Source: Thermococcus stetteri
Lineage (GTDB): Archaea > Methanobacteriota_B > Thermococci > Thermococcales > Thermococcaceae
Length of the DNA stretch: 64,000 nt
NCBI RefSeq assembly: GCF_017873335.1
Contig: NZ_JAGGKB010000001.1
Coordinates: forward strand, 434,001-498,000
Direction of reading: 5' to 3'
The translations under genes were made by a program, and so were the position numbers. Under the pieces are notes generated by a model. That model did not search any database. It had not been told where the DNA came from and was given only the letters and a program-made list of their open reading frames with translations. Position 1 is the stretch's first letter; every line of letters starts with the position of its first letter. Positions 19,795 to 27,975 of this stretch are shown piece by piece.

Positions 19795-21933
19795 TCACCT
19801 TTTCCGCTTCCACATTACCACCAAGGCCGCTACCAGAACCCCCGTCAGGGTGTAGAGGGCAACGTTTTTCCGGCCAGCTTTCTGCCCTTCCTGCATTTCC
19901 GGGGGCTTCGCAGTAAGGATAACAGTTCTATTTCCAACGCCGTAGAGGGTCATGTTCAGCGGCCTCAGAGCACCCCAAGCTTTCCCCTCATAGAACCTAA
20001 CGGAGAAGGGCAGTCCTTCTGGGAGCGGGGCAACCGTGAAGTAATAGCCCGTCGAGGATTTCAGGAGTGGCCTCGGTTCCGCAAGCTCTGGGATGCTACC
20101 GCTGAGCCACAGCGTCCCAGAAACATCACCAACAAGGCTGGCGTTGACCGCTATGAGAGCCGGAACGTCGTTCCCGGAGTAGTAGCGGAGGGGCCTTGGA
20201 GGACTTCTCCTTCCGCCGGAAACGACCGTAACGTTTACCCACGCCGCCGATCTCTCCAGCTTGGGAACCTCGACGACTATCTTTCCGTCTTCCCACGAAA
20301 GGACTTTCGCTTCCTTGCCGCCGATTATAACCTCGCCTCTTTCCCCAAATCCCGCACCACCGATGATTATCTCCTGACCCGGTTGAGCAGTGTAAGGAGT
20401 TATCGAGCCGATAAGCGGCGTTTTCTGCTCCTCCTCGATGTGAAAGACGTAGACGCTGTTCCTTGGGAGGTAGACTGAGGCTTTCCCACCCGACACAGCC
20501 ATTTCCCCACCGTAGAGGGCGTCGCGGTAGTTACCATCGGGCCAGTCTATGGAGAAGGTCAAGTTGACCGCAGGCCCCTTGTTCATGACCACTAAGAGGC
20601 TGTGGTTTCCGAAACTCCTCTCGAAGGCCCAGGTCTCGTATGATGCCGTTAGGGTCTTGAAGTCGCCGAAGGCGAGGGCATCGTTGGTCTTCCTCAGCCG
20701 AGCAAGGGTGCGGATTATTCTGGCCGCCTCGGTGGTGTTGTCGAAGACCATCATCGGCCTGTTGTAGGGGTCGCCCTTTCCGTCCTTGCTAACGAGGTAG
20801 CTCTCGTCGCCGTAATAAACTACCGGAATCCCAGGCAGAGTTAGGGTTAAAGCTAGAGCCATGTGGAAGCGCTGGATTTCGTCCTTCCTATCGCCGGCGT
20901 TTAGGAAGCGGACGAGGTCGTGGCTGTCTAGGAAGTTCACAGCCTTCGTCGGGTAGACGAAGTGGGAGTAGTAATCCTCAAGCTCCTCCGAGAGCTTGTC
21001 AAGGCCGCCGAAGAAGGCGAAGGTCCTCACTATGTCCTCTCTGATTGGAATGCTAAGAACCGGGGAGACGTTCGAGTAACGGTAGAACTCGTAGAGGTCA
21101 TCTCCCATCTGGAAGGAGGGCGTGAAGTACTCGCCGTAGATGAAGAGCGGCCCCTTGGAGTAGAGGCGGAGGTAAAAGGTCTCGAGCCAGCCGAGCCCCA
21201 TGTGCTTGACCGCATCAACCCTGAAGCCGCAGGCGCCGGAGTCAGCGAAGAGCATGGCGCCCTCAGTGAGGTATGAGTCAACCCACGGATTGAGCTGGTT
21301 GAAGTCAGCGAGGCCGTAGAGGTTAGCGTACTTAAGCGGTATCCCGCTCCACGTGAAGATGTTGCCGTTGTGGTGATAGATGTCCTCGCGGATTCCAGTA
21401 ATCGGGTTCATCTTAGCCTTCCCCGCGTCCTTGAAGTAGTCCGTCACGAAGGTGCCATTGTCGTAGAGAGCACCATATTCGCCGTCGTTCACCGGGTTCG
21501 AGTGGTTTGGCACGTAGTCAACGATTACGCAGATTCCCCGCTTTTTAGCTTCCTTAACGAGCCGCCTGAAGTCATCCCAGTTCCCAAAGTGCTCTTCTAT
21601 CCTCTTGTAGTCCCTCGTCCAGTAGCCGTGATAGGGGGCACCCCCGTAGGCGAGGGCATTGATGTTGTCGTTGAGAGGGGATACCCATATCATCGAAACT
21701 CCGAGGCTCTTGATGTAGTCGAGCTTCTCGATGAGGCCTTCTAAATCTCCACCCCAGTAGAGACGGTAGTTGGAATGAGCCAGATCATAGAGAGGTTCGT
21801 TGTTGGAAGGGTTGCCGTCGTAAAAGCGGTCCACCATGACCTGATAAATTACCCCTCTCTCCGGGACTTCCCAGGCAGAAACGAGAGGAGTGAGAATTAG
21901 AACGAGCAACGCTACAAAGACCACTCGCCTCAT
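19795..21933 (-). CDS. Membrane-anchored extracellular GH13 amylase, CGTase-like
   Basis: 712 residues. Signal peptide (1-20), then a GH13 barrel with VDYVPNHS, GFRVDAVKH (nucleophile Asp240), FIYGEYF (Glu268) and FLDSHD (Asp339). Domain C follows, then an IPT/TIG domain (PLIGSITPYTAQPGQEIIIG), a beta-sandwich region and a C-terminal helix ending MWKRKR. The A-B-C-TIG layout is that of cyclodextrin glucanotransferases, and a CGTase is known in related Thermococcus; neopullulanase-like specificity cannot be excluded. It would turn starch into cyclodextrins or maltodextrins for uptake. A perfect glycolytic motif (21936-21952) lies 2 bases before ATG 21933, so repression without sugar is expected. 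Confidence 0.85.
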   Translation of the reverse strand: MRRVVFVALLVLILTPLVSAWEVPERGVIYQVMVDRFYDGNPSNNEPLYDLAHSNYRLYWGGDLEGLIEKLDYIKSLGVSMIWVSPLNDNINALAYGGAPYHGYWTRDYKRIEEHFGNWDDFRRLVKEAKKRGICVIVDYVPNHSNPVNDGEYGALYDNGTFVTDYFKDAGKAKMNPITGIREDIYHHNGNIFTWSGIPLKYANLYGLADFNQLNPWVDSYLTEGAMLFADSGACGFRVDAVKHMGLGWLETFYLRLYSKGPLFIYGEYFTPSFQMGDDLYEFYRYSNVSPVLSIPIREDIVRTFAFFGGLDKLSEELEDYYSHFVYPTKAVNFLDSHDLVRFLNAGDRKDEIQRFHMALALTLTLPGIPVVYYGDESYLVSKDGKGDPYNRPMMVFDNTTEAARIIRTLARLRKTNDALAFGDFKTLTASYETWAFERSFGNHSLLVVMNKGPAVNLTFSIDWPDGNYRDALYGGEMAVSGGKASVYLPRNSVYVFHIEEEQKTPLIGSITPYTAQPGQEIIIGGAGFGERGEVIIGGKEAKVLSWEDGKIVVEVPKLERSAAWVNVTVVSGGRRSPPRPLRYYSGNDVPALIAVNASLVGDVSGTLWLSGSIPELAEPRPLLKSSTGYYFTVAPLPEGLPFSVRFYEGKAWGALRPLNMTLYGVGNRTVILTAKPPEMQEGQKAGRKNVALYTLTGVLVAALVVMWKRKR

Positions 21934-21935
21934 TA

Positions 21936-21952
21936 TATCACCAGAAGTGATA
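21936..21952 (-). promoter_or_regulatory. Thermococcales glycolytic motif at the CGTase-like gene
   Basis: TATCAC-CAGAA-GTGATA on the plus strand is a perfect palindrome of the Tgr/TrmBL1 operator. It lies downstream of the minus-strand TATA GCTTTTAAC (21963-21971), over the expected start site and ribosome site, the position known to give repression under gluconeogenic conditions. Confidence 0.85.
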
Positions 21953-21963
21953 AGAGAGGGCCG

Positions 21964-22635
21964 TTAAAAGCTTTGGGCTAGAGAAGAGATTTCATCGAGT
22001 GTAAACGAGAGTTCTTTCCCCATGATGCCCAAGTTTGCAGACTTTGAAACATAAAGCACAAACTTCTCACCGTCTGAGATCCAGTTAAGTACTGTGCTCG
22101 CGGTCTCTTCCAATAGGAGCAGAAGCTCGGGATATGAGGTTTCAACTACATCCCTGTTGATGAAGTAAAAGGCTATTCTCCTCCTGTCGCCTTCAAACAT
22201 CGCTATGTTTTTGACAAGCCTGATGGCACCCCTCCGTTCGAGGGACAGAAAGAGCTTATGAATCCCAAGAACATGGTTTAGAACGACACCATTGAGCGAT
22301 GCCTTCTCAAATATCCTGCTGTAGTAGCCTATGTCCAGGGAGTACCTGTCCACGTCCACCTCGCCGAAGACGTTACCACATTTTCTTGAGCCCCCGCCTA
22401 TTTTTATAACGGGCACCTCTTTGAAACCAGAGATGTCAAATCCAATGAACTCCAGTTTAGTCAGAGTCTCACAGAGAGTGTCGGCGACGTCGTCAATCAG
22501 CATGGGTCTGTTTTCTCTGTTTATGAATATGAGGTAAAACAACACCTCGGGCATTGACACCGTGTCGTACTCAATCAACACTGTCTCACCCGGGTAAAAT
22601 GCGGATAAAAACTCAGGAAGATCAACAATGGACAC
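21964..22635 (-). CDS. DUF257-like protein of Thermococcales
   Basis: About 223 residues, soluble alpha/beta. The layout (FYPGETVLIEYDTVSMPEVL, a mid strand VLNHVLGIHKLF, late GEKFVLYVSKSANLG) recalls RecA/KaiC-like proteins without a P-loop and fits the Thermococcales family DUF257, whose role is unknown. I prefer GTG 22635, 4 bases after GGTGAG, over the GTG at 22644. It stands just upstream of the CGTase-like gene but has its own promoter region. Confidence 0.6.
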   Translation of the reverse strand: MSIVDLPEFLSAFYPGETVLIEYDTVSMPEVLFYLIFINRENRPMLIDDVADTLCETLTKLEFIGFDISGFKEVPVIKIGGGSRKCGNVFGEVDVDRYSLDIGYYSRIFEKASLNGVVLNHVLGIHKLFLSLERRGAIRLVKNIAMFEGDRRRIAFYFINRDVVETSYPELLLLLEETASTVLNWISDGEKFVLYVSKSANLGIMGKELSFTLDEISSLAQSF

Positions 22636-22705
22636 ACTACTCACCGGTAATTATTCAACAATAGAGTATAAAAAAGTATCGAAACTCAGGGGATTATCTA
22701 AACAA

Positions 22706-23986
22706 TTAAACAATCTTCGCGTGAACTTTGACCCTTGGGGCAATGAACGAGGATATCCTTCTCAGGTCCTTCCCAGGCTCCACTGTTTTCAGTAGATCAA
22801 AGATGTTGCCAACGAGCATGTTGTCCTTGAACGGAGTAACCTCCCCGTTCTTGACCACGTAGCCAAGACCAACTGGAAGCGAGAAGTCACCGCTGACAGG
22901 ATTGGCCGTGTGTTCACCGAAGACTTCCTTGACTACGATCCCCTCAAAATCCCCAAGGCTCTCATCTCCTGGCTCCACTACGAGGTTGCTCGGCCCAATT
23001 GATGGAGTTGTCCTGAAGCTCCGGACGGCGTTTCCGGTGCTCTTCAGTCCAAGGAGGGAGGCATAGGTGTGGTCGAGGAGGAAGCCCTTGAGCGTCCCAT
23101 TTTCTACGAGCGGTGTTCTCTGTCCGGGAGTGCCCTCACCGTCGAACGGATAGCTCCCCGGAAGGCCTTCGAGTGTTGAATCGTCCAGGAGGGTAAAACC
23201 TTCCGAAGCTACCCGATCCCCGAGGCTGGAAAACCTGCTCCTGCCGTAGTAAACTTCATCGCCGTAGAAGTTCTCCAAGAGGATCTCCACAATGGACATT
23301 ACGGCCTCAGGCTCCAGCACGAGTTCCCCATTGTAGGGTTCAAACTTCTTCGCCCTGGCGCTGAGCTCTGCATCTTTTTTTGCCTTCATTATGGCCTTCT
23401 CAAGGGCTTCGATACCCTGAAGGGAGCGGTAGCCCTGGTAGAACGAACCGTTTCCAGGTCCCTCCTCTATGACCGCGTAGGCTGAGACCCCCATGTACGT
23501 GGAAGAGGCCTCAAGCTCAACTCCGTTGGAGTTCACAACACCATACCTTTCAAAGGCCAGGGAGATTGAACCTGAGAGGGTCTCTTTTTCCTTAAGCTCC
23601 TTCATTTTCTCAGTGTACTGGAGCGCAAGGGCGTGGGCATCTTCGAAGGGAATTTCCTCGATCCTCCTGTCGTATATTCCTTTAACCTTGGGAACTTTAG
23701 AGGGAACCGGGAAACCTCTAAAGGGAACTTCGCTAACCCTCGCGAGCTTTATCGTCCGCTCTACGAACTTTTCAAGCTCAGAGGTCGAGTGATTGAGGCC
23801 AGTTACGTATGAGAAACCGAGCTTTCCCTTCAGCCCCACCCTGAGGCCGATGCCCGAGTAGAACTTCCTCTGGGAGCGCTCGAGAGCTTCCCGCTCTATT
23901 TTGAAAGAACCGCTCCTCCCGCTCTCCCAGTAGATCTCCCATTCAACGTCTTCTCTCTCGAGGATTCTGACGAGTTCTTCTATCAT
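22706..23986 (-). CDS. TldE/PmbA-type metalloprotease subunit
   Basis: About 426 residues of the TldD/PmbA family. It lacks HExxxH, as expected of the TldE/PmbA partner; the C-terminal half has GLPGSYPFDGEGTPGQ, the SIGPSNLVVEPGD segment and HTANPVSGDFSLPVG. TldD and TldE form a complex that degrades or trims unfolded peptides inside the cell. ATG 23986 follows GGTGGG; the longer open frame upstream is not coding. A ferritin-like gene lies between it and the TldD gene. Confidence 0.88.
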   Translation of the reverse strand: MIEELVRILEREDVEWEIYWESGRSGSFKIEREALERSQRKFYSGIGLRVGLKGKLGFSYVTGLNHSTSELEKFVERTIKLARVSEVPFRGFPVPSKVPKVKGIYDRRIEEIPFEDAHALALQYTEKMKELKEKETLSGSISLAFERYGVVNSNGVELEASSTYMGVSAYAVIEEGPGNGSFYQGYRSLQGIEALEKAIMKAKKDAELSARAKKFEPYNGELVLEPEAVMSIVEILLENFYGDEVYYGRSRFSSLGDRVASEGFTLLDDSTLEGLPGSYPFDGEGTPGQRTPLVENGTLKGFLLDHTYASLLGLKSTGNAVRSFRTTPSIGPSNLVVEPGDESLGDFEGIVVKEVFGEHTANPVSGDFSLPVGLGYVVKNGEVTPFKDNMLVGNIFDLLKTVEPGKDLRRISSFIAPRVKVHAKIV

Positions 23987-24029
23987 CCCACCACCGGAGA
24001 AGCTTTGGGATGGAAAGGGTATAAAAGTG

Positions 24030-24479
24030 CTACGAACCTGAGGAAAGGAACTCATAGACCTCCAGAAGGTGTTTGTAAGTCTCCTCCTTGATCCCTGCCA
24101 GCTCCTCAAAGAGGAGGCGGATTTTTTCGTCACCGACCATCCGGGCCAGCTTCATGTAGAGGGTCTTTCCAAGGGCTTCTGAGAGGAGGGCAAGACTCAG
24201 GGCTTCTTCCTCGCTCTTAGCCTTCATCATCTCACTGCAGACGGGAAGGACGTCGAGAGGAGGAGCATTGAACTTTATAGGCTCCCTGTTGGGATAGAGC
24301 TTCGAGAAGAGCTCCCTCATCCTCAGGGCGTGCTTCTTCTTTTCGGCCGCGAGCCTGCGGAACTCCTCGGAGGCCTCACCCTCAAGCCTTTCAGAGAGCC
24401 ACTCGTAAATCTCAGCGGCGCACTCCTCATTGCATATGGCGTAGCTCAGAAGCTCGTAGCCGTTTAGGTTCTTCAGCAT
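24030..24479 (-). CDS. Ferritin/rubrerythrin-like four-helix protein
   Basis: 149 residues, nearly all helix. Glutamates and histidines occur at ferritin-like spacings: NEECAAEIYEWLSE, AAEKKKHALRMREL, SEALGKTLYMKLAR and LFEELAGIKEETYKHLLEVY. These fit a di-iron site as in rubrerythrin, though no rubredoxin domain is present. It may handle peroxide or iron. A 14-codon open frame with a strong GGTGGT site ends over this start codon, so the N-terminus is uncertain (see findings). Confidence 0.65.
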   Translation of the reverse strand: MLKNLNGYELLSYAICNEECAAEIYEWLSERLEGEASEEFRRLAAEKKKHALRMRELFSKLYPNREPIKFNAPPLDVLPVCSEMMKAKSEEEALSLALLSEALGKTLYMKLARMVGDEKIRLLFEELAGIKEETYKHLLEVYEFLSSGS

Positions 24480-24517
24480 AATCCGACGTCCCTGATTATG
24501 TCGACGTCTATGGGCAT
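24473..24517 (-). other. 14-codon upstream open frame overlapping the ferritin-like start
   Basis: ATG 24517 lies 4 bases after GGTGGT and reads MPIDVDIIRDVGLC then TGA at 24473-24475; the ATG of the ferritin-like gene (24477-24479) is inside it in another frame. Either it is a short leader frame, or the original N-terminus before a one-base shift. Confidence 0.35.
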
Positions 24518-24568
24518 GACAACCACCAATAAAAAATTAGAACACCGGCATATATATGCCTTGGCCTT

Positions 24569-25936
24569 CTATCTTAGGCCTCCCACAAGGGCCCTCGTGA
24601 GTATGTGGGGACCGCCATCGTCAACAGGAACGGACTGCCCCTTGCCGCAGTACCCGGGGAACTCGATTCTGACGTCCTTTCCAATGGCGCGGATATTTTT
24701 GAGGACGTCTAGGATTTTCCCAGAGAGGGCAACGTCGCGCACCATCTCTTTAGGCTCGCCGTTCTCGATTATGTAGCCCTCCCTCGCCCCAAACGTGAAG
24801 GTTCCGTTGGCGGTATCCACCTGTCCACCCTTGTCGCCTATCATGTAGAGGCCGTACTTGACCTCCTCGAGCATCTCATCGAAAGACCAGTCGCCGGCCT
24901 CGACGTAGGTGTTGCCCATCCTCACAAGCGGCTGGTGGGCGTAGCTCTGCGCCCTGCCATGGCCGTTCGGCTCAAGGCCAAAGTACTCAGCGGTCTCGCG
25001 GTCGTTGAGGTAGTTCACTAGAACGCCGTCGCGAATAACCTCCACTCTCCTCCCTTTTATACCCTCGTCATCGTAGATGTAGGAACCGAACTTGCCCGGA
25101 AGGGTAGGGTCATCCACAACAGTAAGGCCATCAACCGCTATCTTCTCCCCAAGCCTTCCGGCTAAGATGCTGTCTCCGTTCTTTACCAGGTCTGCCTCGA
25201 CCGCATGTCCAAGGGCCTCGTGGATGAAGAGGCCCGTAAGTTCGGGGTCGGCTATCACCGGAAGCTCACCGGAAGGTGGAGAACCTGCCCTCAGAAGGGC
25301 ATTAGCCTTCTCAACTACGAGAGAAGTCCAGTGGGACAGGTCAATACCCTCAACCATCTCCCAGCCGAGAGTTCCTCCGAAGCTCTTCCAGTACTGCTGC
25401 ATTTCCCCGTTCCCCTTCGCCGTTACGGAGAACCCAAAGCGTATCCTCGGAACAACGGTTCTTATTTCACTCCCGAGGGAGTTGAAATAGACAGTCTCGA
25501 CAAGGATATCGTGGTAAGAGACGTTCCTGTTCACGATCTTTTCACCGGTGAGCATGGAATCGGTCTCTTTCACAAGGGCAACCTTGTCCTCGATGTTTAC
25601 CTCGGAGAAGGGCTTTTTCACGGGCATTTCGGCTTCATCCACAACGGGATCGCCAGTGTATATCTTTGAGTCTCCCCGAGAGAGCTTGGCTATCTTCATG
25701 GCGGTCTCGATAGCCTTCTCAAACCTTCCCCGGTCGTTTGCACTTGAAAAGCCCCACGCACCGTTGAAGGCCCTCGCACCTATCCCGGTCTCGGAGTTAC
25801 TGGAGAGCCCTCTAAGCTGGCCGTTGCTCATGGATACTTCTGTCATGATAACCCGTGAGATCCTGATTTCATAATAACCGACACCGTGCTTTCTCGCCAG
25901 CTCTTCGGCAGTCCTCATGAGGCTCTCAACTTCCAT
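24569..25936 (-). CDS. tldD: TldD-type zinc metalloprotease
   Basis: 455 residues. FIHEALGHAVEADLV holds the zinc motif HExxxH, and GNTYVEAGDWSFDEML, GKFGSYIYDDEGIKGR and FTFGAREGYIIENGEP are the usual TldD blocks. With TldE it makes a compartment that opens only to unfolded chains. A one-subunit gap (the ferritin-like gene) separates the pair, which should be one transcript starting near 25.95 kb. Confidence 0.92.
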   Translation of the reverse strand: MEVESLMRTAEELARKHGVGYYEIRISRVIMTEVSMSNGQLRGLSSNSETGIGARAFNGAWGFSSANDRGRFEKAIETAMKIAKLSRGDSKIYTGDPVVDEAEMPVKKPFSEVNIEDKVALVKETDSMLTGEKIVNRNVSYHDILVETVYFNSLGSEIRTVVPRIRFGFSVTAKGNGEMQQYWKSFGGTLGWEMVEGIDLSHWTSLVVEKANALLRAGSPPSGELPVIADPELTGLFIHEALGHAVEADLVKNGDSILAGRLGEKIAVDGLTVVDDPTLPGKFGSYIYDDEGIKGRRVEVIRDGVLVNYLNDRETAEYFGLEPNGHGRAQSYAHQPLVRMGNTYVEAGDWSFDEMLEEVKYGLYMIGDKGGQVDTANGTFTFGAREGYIIENGEPKEMVRDVALSGKILDVLKNIRAIGKDVRIEFPGYCGKGQSVPVDDGGPHILTRALVGGLR

Positions 25937-26043
25937 CTCATCCCACCCAGAGGCAGTCTGGGGCTGGGTTTATATCATTTTGCCAGCCTAAAAACCGAAG
26001 AGTTTATAGTGGGAAAGACGGGCAAACATTCCAGGTGGTGGCT

Positions 26044-27975
26044 ATGAAACGAGCATTATCGATCTTGCTGGCACTGTTCCTCCTGGCATCGTTCTTAAAT
26101 CCAGTGAAGGCTCAGTGCCCCTCAGAGGGGAACACCGTCGTTCTAAAGGCGCCAGCCGTCTCAAAAACCCCCGATGGACGGCTCGTTGGTGTCGCCACGG
26201 ACTTCGTGATAACAGTCGCCCCTGGTAGCGGGCACGTTTACGTTGAGACCTGGCCCCTCTCCGAGGTGGACATGCAAGCAAGTGCGAGATTGGCAGCACA
26301 GATAGCTGGAAAGGTGACCGGCAAGGACATGAGCAAGTACGACGTCTTCATACAGGTCAAAACGGACACGCCGATCATAGGCGGTCCATCGGCAGGAGGA
26401 ACAATGACAGTGGGTATAATCGCCGCCCTCATGGGTTGGAAAGTAAACCCAAAGGTGATGATGACTGGAATGATCAACCCCGACGGGACGATAGGCCCCG
26501 TCGGAGGAATCCTTGAGAAGGCTTCAGCGGCCGCTTCGGTCGGAGCGAAGCTTTTCCTCATCCCCCAGGGCCAGCGGATCCAGGTCATCCAAGAGACCCA
26601 GCAGAAGACCATAGGTGGAATAGTGCAGATTGTACAGACAAAGAGCGAGAAGGTTGATGTCGTCGAATACGCAAAGGAGCGCTGGGGCCTTGAGGTTAAG
26701 GAGGTAAGCGACATATATGAGGCCGTCTACTACTTCACCGGGCACATGCTCCCCAAGCCGAAGGCACCCGCCAACGTCATCATAGACACCTCCTTCCTCA
26801 AGGACGACGCCGTCAAGGACTACCAGAACACCACGGCATACTACGAGAGCGTTAAGGAGAAGCTCAAAAAGAGCAACGTTGACTACTCAACCTACACAGT
26901 CCTCAAAGAGGCCCTGGACCAGGCCAAAGCTATACTGGACGACTCAAAGGAGGCCCTAGATTCAGGGATGTACTACACCGCCCTCAGCAAGGACTTCCAG
27001 GCGAGGATCGTCCTGAGGCACATTGACTGGTACATAAGCGTTGAGAGCCCAGAAGACGTTTCAAACCTTCTGACGGAGGTGAACTCCTACATAAACCAGA
27101 CAGAAAGCCTCGTATCGTCCATGGAGATAAAGGGCATGACGATGCTCCAAGCGGTTGCCGCCGCCGAAGAGAGGGTAGAGGACGCCAAGGAGAGCCTTCA
27201 GGAGGGCTGGAAGTACTACTACAGCGCCGACTACTGGAACGCCATCGACAGGGCAGCCTACGCATATGAGAGGGCACAGACCGCACGCTTCTGGGCCAAA
27301 CTTGGTGAGAGGTTCGCAAAGGGTGAGACCATAGACAGGGAGGAGCTCAAAGAAACGGCGAGAAACTACATAGACGAGTCGAGCCTCATAGTGACCTACA
27401 TCGAGTCCATGTACGGAAACGTCATAGGGAACGATCTCATGGACACAATCCAGAAGGCTGAGCAGTACTACGGAGATGGGAAGTACTCAGCGGCGATCTT
27501 CACTGCCATGGAAGCCAGGGTTCGCGGTGAGGTGTTCCTGGACACCATGGGCATAGACAACGAGACCATTCTGAGGGAGAAGCTCCAGGAGATGAAGGAG
27601 GCCGCGAAGACCGCCATAGGGATAGCGCAGACGAACGGACTCCACCCGCTACTCTCAATAGCTTACTACGAGTTCGCAGAGAGCTACGAGAAGGGCAACA
27701 CAACGGACGATCTTGTGAACGCTATGATCTTCTACCAGTACGCGAGGGAGAGCGCCGGCGTGTTCCTGATAAAGGTGAACGAAAGCACGCCAAGCGTTCC
27801 GAGCAACGAAACGGCTATACCAACGCTGCCAGTGGATACGAACACAAACGGCGGAAGCACATCCACTCCGAGCACAACATCCACGACAGTTCCAAGCTCG
27901 GGAATAAAGTCGGTGTGTGGCCCGGCTTTCATCCTAGCCCTTGCTCTTGTCCCGCTCCTGAGGAGGCGTAGGTGA
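26044..27975 (+). CDS. Secreted Lon-like (S16) protease with CGP-CTERM tail
   Basis: 643 residues. A signal peptide ends near PVKAQ. An S16 domain follows: Ser116 in IIGGPSAGGT and Lys159 in VGGILEKASAA, 43 residues apart, the same spacing as the Ser-Lys pair of E. coli Lon. No ATPase domain is present. The next 350 residues are helical and Tyr-rich with tetratricopeptide-like periodicity (YYSADYWNAIDRAAYAYERA). A Thr/Ser linker leads to CGPAFILALALVPLLRRRR, a CGP-CTERM. It is therefore a surface protease, ATP-independent. ATG 26044 follows GGTGGT. Its end overlaps the next minus-strand gene by 47 bases. Confidence 0.85.
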   Translation: MKRALSILLALFLLASFLNPVKAQCPSEGNTVVLKAPAVSKTPDGRLVGVATDFVITVAPGSGHVYVETWPLSEVDMQASARLAAQIAGKVTGKDMSKYDVFIQVKTDTPIIGGPSAGGTMTVGIIAALMGWKVNPKVMMTGMINPDGTIGPVGGILEKASAAASVGAKLFLIPQGQRIQVIQETQQKTIGGIVQIVQTKSEKVDVVEYAKERWGLEVKEVSDIYEAVYYFTGHMLPKPKAPANVIIDTSFLKDDAVKDYQNTTAYYESVKEKLKKSNVDYSTYTVLKEALDQAKAILDDSKEALDSGMYYTALSKDFQARIVLRHIDWYISVESPEDVSNLLTEVNSYINQTESLVSSMEIKGMTMLQAVAAAEERVEDAKESLQEGWKYYYSADYWNAIDRAAYAYERAQTARFWAKLGERFAKGETIDREELKETARNYIDESSLIVTYIESMYGNVIGNDLMDTIQKAEQYYGDGKYSAAIFTAMEARVRGEVFLDTMGIDNETILREKLQEMKEAAKTAIGIAQTNGLHPLLSIAYYEFAESYEKGNTTDDLVNAMIFYQYARESAGVFLIKVNESTPSVPSNETAIPTLPVDTNTNGGSTSTPSTTSTTVPSSGIKSVCGPAFILALALVPLLRRRR

